The translations under genes and the position numbers were made by a program. 22,214 nucleotides of DNA from a virus, in IMG/VR virus record IMGVR_UViG_3300035698_004215, positions 1-22,214 of that record. One strand, 5' to 3'. Each line of letters begins with the position of its first letter. Position 1 is the stretch's first letter. This document shows, piece by piece, positions 4,161-12,201 of this stretch. Below the pieces are notes generated by a model. The model had not been told where the DNA came from, searched no databases, and saw only the letters and a list, made by a program, of their open reading frames with translations.

Positions 4161-4559
4161 TTGAGTGGCAAATCTATCTATTGCGGAGGCTTACCAAAAG
4201 CATTGATACCGGTTAAAGAAAACATCAGTGTAAAGCAGAAGATGATACTGTCAAGATACATGAATCTAGTAGACAAGAAGAGCATTACTAAACCCTCATT
4301 CCTACTAACTCCAGAAGGACAACGCGGCGTAGATGTCGCTATGAAGCTGGAACTAAAGGAACAACAGATAATAGCGCAAAAGGAATTAGGCGCACCGCAG
4401 CAGAACAGTCTATTAGTCATATTACGAGAGGCTGAAGAGCGCGGCATCATAGACGTTACACCTAAAGCAGTTGAGATTGACCGAATCAGTAAGATGTCCG
4501 TAAGTCGTTTAGATAAAGAGCTTATGAAGGATATCGATTCTAGACCCTCCAATGACTAG
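4161..4559 (+). CDS. Hypothetical protein, 132 aa; positional candidate for small terminase
   Basis: It starts at the TTG at 4161, nine bases after AAAGGA. The product begins MSGKSIYCGGLPKALIPVKE and is then mostly helical and charged, with a central GVDVAMKLELKEQQIIAQKE segment that could form a coiled coil and an acidic LDKELMKDIDSRPSND end. No helix-turn-helix or Walker motif is obvious. Small terminases vary greatly in sequence and usually sit just before the large one. Size and location fit, but a 281-base gap and a 61-residue gene intervene. The assignment is inference from position only. Confidence 0.6.
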   Translation: MSGKSIYCGGLPKALIPVKENISVKQKMILSRYMNLVDKKSITKPSFLLTPEGQRGVDVAMKLELKEQQIIAQKELGAPQQNSLLVILREAEERGIIDVTPKAVEIDRISKMSVSRLDKELMKDIDSRPSND

Positions 4560-4840
4560 GTGTGCTCTTACCCTCTGCAGATGATCATAGTAGCTTACAA
4601 GCCAACACACGCACATATAACTGTATCATTATGACACAGTAACACATGAGATGGGCCTTTCAATGAGGTAGATGTAGGACAATGGTAGTATAGGTAGATG
4701 ATTAATATGGTGCATGTGGGAAAGTGAAAACCCCCAGGCGGGGGACCACTATATATATATAATAGTCGGTCGGAAATATTTTAACATATTTGCAAGTCAT
4801 TGTAACAATAATGTGACACTACACTTAGGAGTTTTCCTTT
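4560..4840. other. Gap ahead of the terminase cluster with GC hairpin and AT tract
   Basis: 281 bases without a gene. Notable contents are the CCCCC-AGGC-GGGGG hairpin (4731-4744), an immediately following AT alternating tract with ACTAT/ATAGT symmetry (4747-4766), and a CACTACAC-type start cassette at 4816-4831. No promoter with both boxes was found. A packaging site (pac or cos) often lies beside the terminase genes and commonly pairs a GC-rich nicking sequence with a bendable AT stretch, so this is the best place in the window for one. Confidence 0.5.
4721..4744 (-). terminator. Possible leftward Rho-independent terminator
   Basis: Read on the minus strand, a five-base all-GC stem with a four-base loop is followed by TTTTCACTTT. 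On the plus strand no T-run follows. It would stop antisense transcription from the late region before it reaches the early genes. The T-run is short, so efficiency is uncertain. Confidence 0.4.
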
Positions 4841-5026
4841 ATGGGTTGGATAACACGCGGCACTAACAAAGGTAAATGGAAAAGTCCGGATGGGTCTGTT
4901 GTGAGTATACGCCCTGAGCTTACAGACGTCGTATTGGGGCATACAGTAGATGAGCATGTGTCTATTAGTATTGCGGCTGCGGCATCAAGGAGAGCGGCGA
5001 AACATAGGATGAGGATGGGGAGTTAA
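4841..5026 (+). CDS. Small basic protein, 61 aa
   Basis: It starts at the ATG at 4841, nine bases after AGGAG within the CACTACAC-type cassette. The product begins MGWITRGTNKGKWKSPDGSV, has a short strand-rich N-terminal half, and ends in an Ala/Arg-rich helix (AAAASRRAAKHRMRMGS) that could bind nucleic acid. It lies two bases before the terminase start, whose ribosome site (GGGGAG) is inside its last codons, so the two are coupled. A packaging accessory role is plausible from this context, but no family is recognised. Confidence 0.7.
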   Translation: MGWITRGTNKGKWKSPDGSVVSIRPELTDVVLGHTVDEHVSISIAAAASRRAAKHRMRMGS

Positions 5027-5028
5027 TA

Positions 5029-6573
5029 TTGGCAGCATACACAAAGGCTCAGAAAGATTTCTTAATAGATAAATTCACGAAAGGCAAGAAGGACCTTCCT
5101 GCTTTCCGAGAGCATATCCTTGAGAATCCTGAGGAGGAGAGGCTGACATGTGCGCCTTTTCATTTTGAATGGTCAGATATTCTTCTTAAGGAGACTGGTC
5201 ATTTCTGTATTGAGGGTTATAGGGAATCAGCAAAAACCCAGTATATTCTAAGAGCGTTCCCTTTATATAATTTGGTGTATCCAGAGAAGAGCCGTCGTTA
5301 CGTCCTATTTGTATGTCGTAACCAGGAGACTGCTGAGAAGCGTCTGAAGGACATTAAGAATGAGTATAAGGCGAATGCGCTATTGAATGCAAGATTAGGT
5401 AAGATTAGCGAAGATTCAGCTGCCGTATTCCAGATAAGTGTATTTGATAATAACGGGTCTTCTATCGTTGTTCGTTATGAAGCACATGGGAAAGCTGGCA
5501 GTATCCGTGGTGCGTCATGGGGGGCGTTACGTCCACAGCTTATCGTAATGGATGATTTACAGAACAAAGATGATATGGACAGTGAGAGGGCGTTAGAGCG
5601 TGACTGGGACTGGTTTCTAGATGATGTATTGCCTTTGACGTCTAAAGGGCGTATCTTCTATATATCTAATAATCTTGGAGAGAAATGTATAGCAGAACGT
5701 ATCTTTGCTGCTAAGGGGTATTTTGGTCCTACTAAGCAGTTCACGTGTAGGAAAGTTAGCAGAACATCTGCACTTGACTTACAAGGCACACCAAGCTGGC
5801 CATCAAAGGATAATCAGCCTGGCATTCTAGCTGAACGAGATGCCTTTGCTCTTAACGGACGAGCTTCAATCTGGATGCGAAACAATATGTGCGAATGTGT
5901 GGCGGCTGAAGATAAAGTGTTTCAACCTGAATGGTTCCATTATTATCCGGTCTGTGAGACTGAGAATTTGGCTCGCTCCTGTAATATATTCTGTAGATGC
6001 GATTTAGGACTGACCTCAAAGGACACAGCGGACTATTGTGCGTTTGTCGTAGTTGGTGTTAATGAACTGAACTATTGGTATGTTCTTGATGTTCATTATG
6101 GGCGCTATAGTCTTAGCGAACGTGTTGATAAAGTCTTTGAGATTAATAGACTCTGGGAACCCATGAACTTCGGAATAGAGAACGCAGCTGGCTCTGACCT
6201 CATTATTGGGGAAGTTAATAAGCAGATGCCAGTGCGGAATAATTTCGTAAGGGACCTTTTTGAATGCACACATGGTGGCAAGAAGAAAGAGTTACGGATT
6301 CAGGCCATGCAACCGAGATTCTCTAGTGGTTCCGTTTGGTTCCCTGATGAAGCTCCATGGCTTGCTGAACTGCAACATGAGCTATCTATGTTCACCATGT
6401 TAGGTCTTACTACCGTGCATGATGACTTAATGGATGCGTTAGCTTATTGTGAGCAAAAGACCTATGCTCCTGTTAATAATCCAGGCAATAAGAAGAGGAC
6501 GCAACAGAACCGCAATAGACTGGGCGCTCCGAAAACTAAGAATAGTGGTGGTGCTAGATGCAGAATCGGATAG
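5029..6573 (+). CDS. terL: Terminase large subunit (ATPase-nuclease)
   Basis: The motor that cuts concatemeric DNA and pumps it through the portal. The 514-residue protein shows the ATPase domain in order: a Walker A variant GYRESAKT (63-70), Walker B LIVMDD (171-176), and a coupling segment FYISNN (210-215). The nuclease domain follows with the first acidic residue in CRCDLG (D325), a second near FGIEN (E384), and HDDLMDAL (about 464-471) supplying the last ones. The length is normal for the family. The start is the TTG at 5029, six bases after GGGGAG. The C-terminal tail is basic and Asn-rich. The next gene overlaps by 16 bases. The family is clear; its packaging type cannot be read from sequence alone. 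Confidence 0.95.
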   Translation: MAAYTKAQKDFLIDKFTKGKKDLPAFREHILENPEEERLTCAPFHFEWSDILLKETGHFCIEGYRESAKTQYILRAFPLYNLVYPEKSRRYVLFVCRNQETAEKRLKDIKNEYKANALLNARLGKISEDSAAVFQISVFDNNGSSIVVRYEAHGKAGSIRGASWGALRPQLIVMDDLQNKDDMDSERALERDWDWFLDDVLPLTSKGRIFYISNNLGEKCIAERIFAAKGYFGPTKQFTCRKVSRTSALDLQGTPSWPSKDNQPGILAERDAFALNGRASIWMRNNMCECVAAEDKVFQPEWFHYYPVCETENLARSCNIFCRCDLGLTSKDTADYCAFVVVGVNELNYWYVLDVHYGRYSLSERVDKVFEINRLWEPMNFGIENAAGSDLIIGEVNKQMPVRNNFVRDLFECTHGGKKKELRIQAMQPRFSSGSVWFPDEAPWLAELQHELSMFTMLGLTTVHDDLMDALAYCEQKTYAPVNNPGNKKRTQQNRNRLGAPKTKNSGGARCRIG

Positions 6574-7052
6574 GAAGCGATAGTCATATTGGGCATGTTG
6601 AGGTGGTGGAGGTTGACGAGACTCCAGAGTTCCTTGCCTTCCATAATAGACTTATACAACTTGACCCCAATAACATTATTAAAAGCTCTGAGAGTGAAAC
6701 ATTAATGCTTGATAGCACTAGAAGATTCTTTACATTGTTCAATGGGGAGCGAGTTGGCACAATATCTTTGTTTCAGTCTGACATTAAACGAGACGTTCAT
6801 TGCATAACAGCCTATAAGGATCACGATAATCCGTTCCCTATAAGAGTCTCTATTGAGATGTATAGGTTATTTGTAGGGCTTGTAGGGGCTGAAGTCATTA
6901 ACCTATACGGTTGGGTTGCCTTAAACAACAGGATTCTTAATCGCACTATGAGAGCTCTTGGCTTTGAACAGACCACTAGTTTCATTGAGCGTGGACATCA
7001 ATTCAATATGTATTATTCTAATCTATCTATAGGAGGAGAACACAATGGCTGA
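6558..7052 (+). CDS. GNAT-fold acetyltransferase-like protein, 164 aa
   Basis: The product has the outline of a GNAT N-acetyltransferase fold. A central strand (GERVGTISLF, about 74-83) is followed by a helix over IEMYRLFVGLVGAEVINLYG, then the end pattern NRILNRTMRALGFEQTTSF, which matches the GNAT 'N..a.r.y.klGF' finish. GNAT-like proteins are common between terminase and portal genes of podoviruses, and the T7 internal virion protein gp13 has been related to this fold. The acetyl-CoA loop is degenerate, so catalysis is uncertain and a structural role is possible. It overlaps terL by 16 bases and the next gene by eight. Confidence 0.6.
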   Translation: MQNRIGSDSHIGHVEVVEVDETPEFLAFHNRLIQLDPNNIIKSSESETLMLDSTRRFFTLFNGERVGTISLFQSDIKRDVHCITAYKDHDNPFPIRVSIEMYRLFVGLVGAEVINLYGWVALNNRILNRTMRALGFEQTTSFIERGHQFNMYYSNLSIGGEHNG

Positions 7053-7308
7053 AATATTCACAGCAGCATTATCAGCGCAGTCTGCAAGTAAAGAGAGACA
7101 TGCTCGTAAAGCAGCGGCCCATGATGCTGACGTTGCAGCTCAACAGTTAGAGGCTGATGCCCTACAAGCTGAACAGGACGCTGAACTAGCTGCCACTGAG
7201 AAGGCACGAAAGAGACAGGCGTCACAGACTCAAACTATAAACACAAGTCCACTCGGTGACACAGAGACAGCGGCCACTAAGAAACCAACGTTATTGGGGA
7301 CAACCTAA
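7045..7308 (+). CDS. Coiled-coil protein ahead of portal, 87 aa
   Basis: It starts at the ATG at 7045 behind a strong AGGAGGAG. Residues 10-58 are rich in Ala, Glu, Gln and Lys with heptad spacing (for example ADALQAEQDAELAATEKARK), indicating a long helix or coiled coil. The end carries SPLGDT and KPTLLG, short motifs I associate with similar small genes placed just before podovirus portals. Its TAA overlaps the portal ATG by one base. The function is unknown. A capsid-internal or connector-associated role fits the location. Confidence 0.75.
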   Translation: MAEIFTAALSAQSASKERHARKAAAHDADVAAQQLEADALQAEQDAELAATEKARKRQASQTQTINTSPLGDTETAATKKPTLLGTT

Positions 7309-8957
7309 TGGCTAAAAAAGAACTGAAAGCTAAAAAGAAAGCACCTAGTCAATCTGAGATGACGCAAGCTCAATATGAGATTAAGAAATATGAGCAATTG
7401 AAGAATGATAAGAGCACTGTGCAGAATAGACTCAATCAGATAGCGCATTACATTTTCCCACGTAAATATAACATTGACGTTAATGGGGATAACACAACTA
7501 CTGACCTACCAACAGACGTATATGACGGGACCGCAATCTACTCGCTAAAGGTCTTAGCAGCTGGTCTGGCTTCTTTCCTTACGAATCAGTCCTCTAAATG
7601 GTTTGTTTTCACCGCAGGTGCTGACCAAGAAAGTCCTATAGCTAAAATGTGGTTACAGAAACTAGAGAAAGCATGTTATAGGCTTTTCAATGATTCTAAT
7701 TTCTATAGCGCAATGGCTGAAATGTATAAGACGTTGGGTGCGTTTGGGAACGGTATTCTCTATAGTGAAGAGGATAAAGAGAAAGGTAAATTCTATCAGA
7801 CCTTTGATGTTATGAATTGCGCCTTTGAGACAGATGGCAAGAATCGTATTATAGGAGTTTATCGGGAGTATTACTATACAAGCCTCCAGTGCATCGAAGA
7901 GTTCGGGGAATCTAACGTTCCAGAAGTAGTTATCGCTGACATTAACGGTGGAACAGGCAGTAAAAAATTCCAGATATTACATGTAGTGAGACCAAGGAGA
8001 CGTTATGAAGAAGGCAAGATGGACGTCAAGAATAAGAAGGTCGCATCAACATACTATCTAATGCAAACTAAAGATATATTAAAGGAATCAGGGTTCGATA
8101 AGTTCCCATATAATGTAGCGAGATTTGAAACTAATCCAAATGATCCATACGGTTATGGGCCAGCGGAAGATGCATTACCTGACATTAAGAGCCTTAACCA
8201 GGCGGTCTACGACTGGCATGAAAGTGTTCAGATTGCTAACCGTCCTGTAATTATATTCCCATCTGACTCTTACGGAACACCAACAGACGTTGCACCAGGA
8301 GACATCATCTTTAAGCAAGGTGGAGACCCTAAAGAGAAGATTGAAACTATTGGGGGCACTAACCCGAATATCACTCTTGAGATGCTGAAGGACATTAGAG
8401 ATAGGATTCAAAAAGCCTTCTTCGTTGAAATGTTCATGGCTGTATCTAATGAGACAAAACGAATGACGGTCCCAGAAGTGCAGAAAAGAATATCGGAACA
8501 GATGAACATTGTTGGTTCTTCTCTAAACTCTCTTACAGGAGAACTATTAGAGCCAGCTGTAATGGACGTTGTTGATACTGTCATTAAGCTAGGTTGGGTT
8601 GAGGAAGCTCCAGAAGAACTACAAGAACTTAACGTTCGGTTCGTTGGTCCACTAGCAAGAGCGCAACGTAACGTTGATGCAAATGCCATTCAAGGCTGGA
8701 TTCAATCTGTTCAGCAAATGGCTCAGACTCCAGAATTGGCATCAGCTCTCGACGTTATCAATGCGACAAACAGCGCAACTACCCTAGCTGACATTATGGG
8801 CGTTCCTGTAGAGGACGTTAACGGACCAGAAGAAGTTAAAGTTATTAGAGATGGTAGGGCTAAGGCTCAATCAGCACAAATAGAGCAAGCTAACGCAGCA
8901 CAGGCAGCTCAGACTGGCAAAACTAATAGTGAAACTCAAAAGAACTTAGAGGCCTAA
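7308..8957 (+). CDS. Portal (head-tail connector) protein, T7 gp8 type
   Basis: Forms the twelve-subunit ring through which DNA enters and leaves the head. The 549-residue product matches the T7-type head-tail connector family: an N-terminal helix RLNQIAHYIFPRKYNI (about 43-58), the wing segment VLAAGLASFLTNQSSKWFVF (about 82-101), and the conserved NDPYGYGPAEDALPDIKSLN block (about 278-297). A long clip/stem region follows with RDRIQKAFFVEMF and RMTVPEVQKRISEQM. The C-terminal 50 residues are Ala/Gln-rich and probably form the barrel helix. The start overlaps the previous stop (TAATG), with GGGGA upstream. The length is typical. Confidence 0.95.
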   Translation: MAKKELKAKKKAPSQSEMTQAQYEIKKYEQLKNDKSTVQNRLNQIAHYIFPRKYNIDVNGDNTTTDLPTDVYDGTAIYSLKVLAAGLASFLTNQSSKWFVFTAGADQESPIAKMWLQKLEKACYRLFNDSNFYSAMAEMYKTLGAFGNGILYSEEDKEKGKFYQTFDVMNCAFETDGKNRIIGVYREYYYTSLQCIEEFGESNVPEVVIADINGGTGSKKFQILHVVRPRRRYEEGKMDVKNKKVASTYYLMQTKDILKESGFDKFPYNVARFETNPNDPYGYGPAEDALPDIKSLNQAVYDWHESVQIANRPVIIFPSDSYGTPTDVAPGDIIFKQGGDPKEKIETIGGTNPNITLEMLKDIRDRIQKAFFVEMFMAVSNETKRMTVPEVQKRISEQMNIVGSSLNSLTGELLEPAVMDVVDTVIKLGWVEEAPEELQELNVRFVGPLARAQRNVDANAIQGWIQSVQQMAQTPELASALDVINATNSATTLADIMGVPVEDVNGPEEVKVIRDGRAKAQSAQIEQANAAQAAQTGKTNSETQKNLEA

Positions 8958-8960
8958 CAC

Positions 8961-9338
8961 ATGAAATATAGTAGCGCTGAAATAGTTAATCCAGATTTCT
9001 ACATTGATTTCATAGAGATGCTGACTAACGAGAATGGTAAAAAGGCTCTGGATAAATTGACATGGTATTTAGGTCTTGACGGTTTCGATAAGGACAGTCA
9101 CATAAACGCTTATAGAACGGGGGCTAGAGATTTACTCAGCCTTCTTAAAAAGTGGGGTGATCCTCAATATAAGAAACAGTTAGAAAACAGAAGGGAAGTT
9201 TATGACAGAGTTAAACACGAATCCGATAACAAATGGAGCGGAAACAGTAGCGCCAGTATCGGGGAGTTCAGTGGAGCAGGTAAGCCAAGAAGCAAATCAG
9301 GAAACAGTAACGGAAAGTCCGACATCATGGTTCGATAA
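8961..9338 (+). CDS. Bbp19-like protein, 125 aa, with long overlap into the scaffold gene
   Basis: The first 85 residues resemble the Bbp19-like phage domain found directly after podovirus portal genes: a helix with ENGKKALDKLTWYLGL, then an INAYRTGARDLLSLLKKW motif. It starts at the ATG at 8961, three bases after the portal stop, with AGAGG ahead. From about residue 82 the coding sequence overlaps the start of the scaffold gene for 137 bases in another frame. This final part (Ser/Gly/Asn/Lys-rich, for example KPRSKSGNSNGKS) looks disordered and is probably a late extension. The family assignment rests on recalled motif pattern. Confidence 0.65.
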   Translation: MKYSSAEIVNPDFYIDFIEMLTNENGKKALDKLTWYLGLDGFDKDSHINAYRTGARDLLSLLKKWGDPQYKKQLENRREVYDRVKHESDNKWSGNSSASIGEFSGAGKPRSKSGNSNGKSDIMVR

Positions 9339-10071
9339 TGTGCCAGAAGAGTATAGGGAAAATGCTTCTCTCGTATCTCTAAAGGACAAAGACTTCGGTG
9401 AGTTCGTAAAGGATTATGCTAATAAGGATAGTCTAGTTGGCAAGAAGGGCGTTATATTACCAGACCCTAATAGTCCAGAGGACATTGCTCGTTACAACAA
9501 AGAGATTGGCGTTCCAGAATCAGCCGACCTTTATGAGAGTCAAGAATTTGACATTCCAGAAGAAGTCAGTCAGTTTATTGACACAGAGAGAGCTGAAGGG
9601 TTTAAGGAGCTAGCACATAAATACGGCTTGACTCCCGACCAATACAAGGGACTAGTTTCCGAAGTAATGGCGCAGGACATTGGAACTATCAAAGACAGAC
9701 AGGCAGCGGAAGTTGAAACTGCAAATCAGACTAAGACGGACCTCCGAAACGAGTGGGGCGAGAAAACAGATGAACGAATAGCAAGAGCGCAAGGGTTAAT
9801 AGACAATTTCGCAGATGAAGCATCACATGAGTTCTTTAATTCCAACAATAAGGATACAGGACTTATAAGATTTCTAGACGGTATTGCCCAACAAATGTCA
9901 CCAGATTCAATTGCTTCATCAGGAACGGCAGCGGTTAAGATGAACGGTCAACAGGCACAAGCTAGAATGACGGAAATTCTAGGACATGACGCATACTTCA
10001 AGGCTGGCATTAAAAGTCCTGAACAGAAATCGTTACAGTCAGAATACGCTGAATTATCGAAATTGATTTAA
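9202..10071 (+). CDS. Capsid scaffolding protein, 289 aa
   Basis: Guides capsid assembly and then leaves the shell. The product is acidic and largely helical. A disordered N-terminus (MTELNTNPITNGAETVAPVS) is followed by WFDNVPEEYRENASLVSLKD, then the conserved LVGKKGVILPDPNSPEDIAR segment with IGVPESADLY, a pattern shared by podovirus scaffold or capsid-assembly proteins. The rest is coiled-coil-like with a short C-terminal helix (EYAELSKLI). AAGGGA precedes the ATG at 9202, inside the preceding gene. Its location immediately before the capsid gene supports the call. It is the counterpart of T7 gp9. Confidence 0.85.
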   Translation: MTELNTNPITNGAETVAPVSGSSVEQVSQEANQETVTESPTSWFDNVPEEYRENASLVSLKDKDFGEFVKDYANKDSLVGKKGVILPDPNSPEDIARYNKEIGVPESADLYESQEFDIPEEVSQFIDTERAEGFKELAHKYGLTPDQYKGLVSEVMAQDIGTIKDRQAAEVETANQTKTDLRNEWGEKTDERIARAQGLIDNFADEASHEFFNSNNKDTGLIRFLDGIAQQMSPDSIASSGTAAVKMNGQQAQARMTEILGHDAYFKAGIKSPEQKSLQSEYAELSKLI

Positions 10072-10189
10072 TAGTTGGGTAGCCTGAAATGGTCCGACAG
10101 AATACCGCACTACAAAAGTCCTTTATGGGTAGCTTTTGAGAAGAAAGTAACTAACTAACTTAAAAGCACTACACACAAGGAGCACTATA

Positions 10190-11047
10190 ATGGCAACAGA
10201 AACATGGAATGCAAATGCGTTCAGTCCTATCTTAATGACTGAATTGCAACGAAAAGGTGGATTGATGGAAACGGTAATGGTTGACAGTGGCTTGAATGAC
10301 GCTGAATATGAATACCGTGACACTATGGGTAAACTTGATTTAAAACGAAAACAGGGTCGTTTACAGGACACTGCATGGGAAGAAATTACTAAATATAGAC
10401 GCCGTATCATGCGTGAAGAATTTACTAAACATATCATTCTTGATAAGTTTGATAAGCTGAACTGGAAAGTTGACCCAACCGCTGCAATTCCACAGGAACT
10501 CGCAATGGGCGCTAAACGGACTATCGACGATCTTATCATCACTAACATGACCGCTGACGTAAAGACTGGTCAAGCTGGTGGAACAACTACTCCTTTTGAT
10601 GCTAATAACATAGTAGCTCATGACTCAACTAACATCACTAAAGCTAAAATCATTGAAGCTCGTAAGATATTGCGTGCGAACTACGTTGATTTCTCTGAAG
10701 AGCTGTATATGGTTATTGGTTCTGAACAGGAAGCTGCAATGCTTGCTATTGATGAGTTTATTAGTGCTGATTACATTGCCAACAAACCTATGGTAAATGG
10801 ACAGATTGGTACAGTGTTGGGTCTTAATGTTGTAATCAACGAAGGTCTTGATGTATCATCTTCAGTTCGTAAATGTCTTGTTTACCCTAAGAGTGCTTTT
10901 CAGCTTCTCATTGCTGATGAGTTCAAGACTCGTATGGATGAAGTTCAAACAAAAGAATACGCTTCTGGTTTCTCAGCTAGTTTGGCTATCGGTGGTTTGC
11001 GTATGTATGAAGGTAAAGTAGCGCAGATTTTATGCGACGAATCTTGA
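10190..11047 (+). CDS. Major capsid protein, HK97-type fold, 285 aa
   Basis: The main shell protein. It begins MATETWNANAFSPILMTELQ and continues with a basic arm and an E-loop-like region (RDTMGKLDLKRKQGRLQDTA). The A-domain part includes EELYMVIGSEQEAAMLA and NGQIGTVLGLNVVINEG, typical of phage capsid proteins of the podovirus group that includes BPP-1-like phages. The final segment SLAIGGLRMYEGKVAQIL is the closing strand pair. The start follows AAGGAG in a cassette shared with the next gene. A 118-base gap precedes it and holds no clear promoter, only a weak CAAAAG/CTTTTG dyad at 10113-10138 and a repeated GGGTAGC. Confidence 0.92.
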   Translation: MATETWNANAFSPILMTELQRKGGLMETVMVDSGLNDAEYEYRDTMGKLDLKRKQGRLQDTAWEEITKYRRRIMREEFTKHIILDKFDKLNWKVDPTAAIPQELAMGAKRTIDDLIITNMTADVKTGQAGGTTTPFDANNIVAHDSTNITKAKIIEARKILRANYVDFSEELYMVIGSEQEAAMLAIDEFISADYIANKPMVNGQIGTVLGLNVVINEGLDVSSSVRKCLVYPKSAFQLLIADEFKTRMDEVQTKEYASGFSASLAIGGLRMYEGKVAQILCDES

Positions 11048-11071
11048 GGATAATTAACATCTAATCGTAGC

Positions 11072-11101
11072 TAGGGGTGGGGGCATTGTGTCCTCGCCCT
11101 A
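11072..11101 (+). promoter_or_regulatory. RNA hairpin after the capsid gene
   Basis: TAGGG (bulged G) TGGGGGCA pairs with TGTCCTCG CCCTA around a three-base loop, giving about 13 pairs, some of them G-U. No U-tract follows, so it is more likely a processing or stability element than a terminator. It lies between capsid and decoration genes. Confidence 0.55.
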
Positions 11102-11125
11102 ACACTACACACTAAGGAGCACATT

Positions 11126-11557
11126 ATGGCAATAGTAGACGCAGTAGGCACACAAGCAGCATTGATCGCAGCTAAAGGGCAGGCATCTCGTCCAAATCAG
11201 GGCGGTTCACCAATGACTTTTTCTGACACAGTAACTTTCGCAGCAGCTGACGCTGGTTCAGTTGGCACGGTATGTGGTACTCTTCCAGCTGGTCTGATGA
11301 TTACAAACATTCAGTTAGCATTTGCAGACGTTAGTGCAGATGGAGCAACAGTTGACGTTGGTGATAGCGCTGATGCTAACAGATACATTGACGGTGTTGA
11401 TGTAGCTACAGGCGCTGGTTCTTTTAATTCTGGCTTAATTCTAGCTGGACAGAACTATGTAGTTGGAACAGCTTCTGGCGATAACCAGATTCTTATCACG
11501 ACAGCTGACGGTGCTTGCGCTGGAGCGATTAAGATTGTTATTACAGGTTCAATGTAA
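11126..11557 (+). CDS. Probable head decoration protein, 143 aa
   Basis: A Gly/Ala/Asp/Thr-rich, strand-rich product that begins MAIVDAVGTQAALIAAKGQA. It contains a repeated pattern of short strands with VGTVCGTLPAGLMITNIQLA and GDNQILITTADGACAG, ending IKIVITGSM. It lies just after the capsid gene, has the same AAGGAG start cassette, and is bordered by two hairpins, all of which suggest a high-copy virion protein such as a cement or decoration protein. No family is recognised, so the role is inferred from location, composition and expression signals. Confidence 0.7.
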   Translation: MAIVDAVGTQAALIAAKGQASRPNQGGSPMTFSDTVTFAAADAGSVGTVCGTLPAGLMITNIQLAFADVSADGATVDVGDSADANRYIDGVDVATGAGSFNSGLILAGQNYVVGTASGDNQILITTADGACAGAIKIVITGSM

Positions 11558-11575
11558 GAGAGTAGTTTAATAGAT

Positions 11576-11604
11576 TGGGAGTGGGGCTAAATACCTCACT
11601 TCCA
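11576..11604 (+). promoter_or_regulatory. RNA hairpin after the decoration gene
   Basis: TGGGAGTGGGG pairs with CCTCACTTCCA around a seven-base loop, giving 11 pairs in RNA, two of them G-U. As with the hairpin after the capsid gene, no U-tract follows. The two together may trim or protect a messenger segment for the abundant head proteins. Confidence 0.55.
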
Positions 11605-11640
11605 TCTTGTTATCATAAATATATATAAAGGAGCTTTAAT

Positions 11641-12201
11641 ATGGCAAGTGACGTTCAGATATGTAATTTAGCATTAGCGAAAATAGGACAGACTCCAATA
11701 TTAGCTTTGTCTCAGAACGCTCCAAGGGCAGAGAAATGTAATGCAGTGTATAGCTTATTACGTGATGCTGAACTATCTGAACATAACTGGAAGTTCGCTG
11801 TGGCATATAGTGAGCTAACCGTAGTTGACGAGGATCAAGATTCAGAATACACTTATTCGTTTCAGTTACCTTCCGATTACTTAAAGGAAGTTAAGATAGA
11901 TAGTAATAGCCTTGACTACAGAATAGTTGGTGACAAGCTTTATACGGACGCCGATGAAATCAGCATTGAGTATATTAGACAGGTTGCTGACTCTGGTGAG
12001 TTCTCGGCCCCGTTTGTAGATTTACTGGCAGCTCGCATTGCAAAAGAGTTAGCATGGGGCATCACGAACAACAGAACCCTTAGTATTGATTTAGCTGAAG
12101 ATTATGTGATTGTCCGAAGACGCACTACAGGGATCGATTCTCAGCAAGGCAAGCCTAGACGTATGTTTCGTAATTTAATGAACGAGAGCAGGCGCCTATA
12201 A
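11641..12201 (+). CDS. Tail tubular protein A (head-tail gatekeeper), T7 gp11 type
   Basis: Binds under the portal and starts the short tail. The 186-residue product begins MASDVQICNLALAKIGQTPI, followed by LRDAELSEHNWKFAVAYSEL. The NLAL.kiG and L....WnFA patterns are hallmarks of the T7 gp11/tail tube A family. FQLPSDYLKEVKI and a helical LLAARIAKELAWGITNN follow, again as in the family. The length is close to T7 gp11 (about 196). The start at 11641 has AAGGAG ahead. Its TAA overlaps the ATG of the next gene by one base. Confidence 0.9.
   Translation: MASDVQICNLALAKIGQTPILALSQNAPRAEKCNAVYSLLRDAELSEHNWKFAVAYSELTVVDEDQDSEYTYSFQLPSDYLKEVKIDSNSLDYRIVGDKLYTDADEISIEYIRQVADSGEFSAPFVDLLAARIAKELAWGITNNRTLSIDLAEDYVIVRRRTTGIDSQQGKPRRMFRNLMNESRRL

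Noticed and set aside
4735-4763. TATAAT at 4758-4763 as a late rightward promoter
   Set aside because: It is the end of an ATATAT tract with no -35 hexamer at 16-18 bases and no extended -10.
10072-10189. Promoter or terminator in the gap before the capsid gene
   Set aside because: The only -35-like hexamer (TTGAGA at 10136) has no matching -10 box, and the CAAAAG/CTTTTG dyad is too weak with too long a loop for a terminator.
10123-10548. Minus-strand 141-codon frame over the capsid start
   Set aside because: A shadow of the capsid gene, with Ser-rich composition and no ribosome site.
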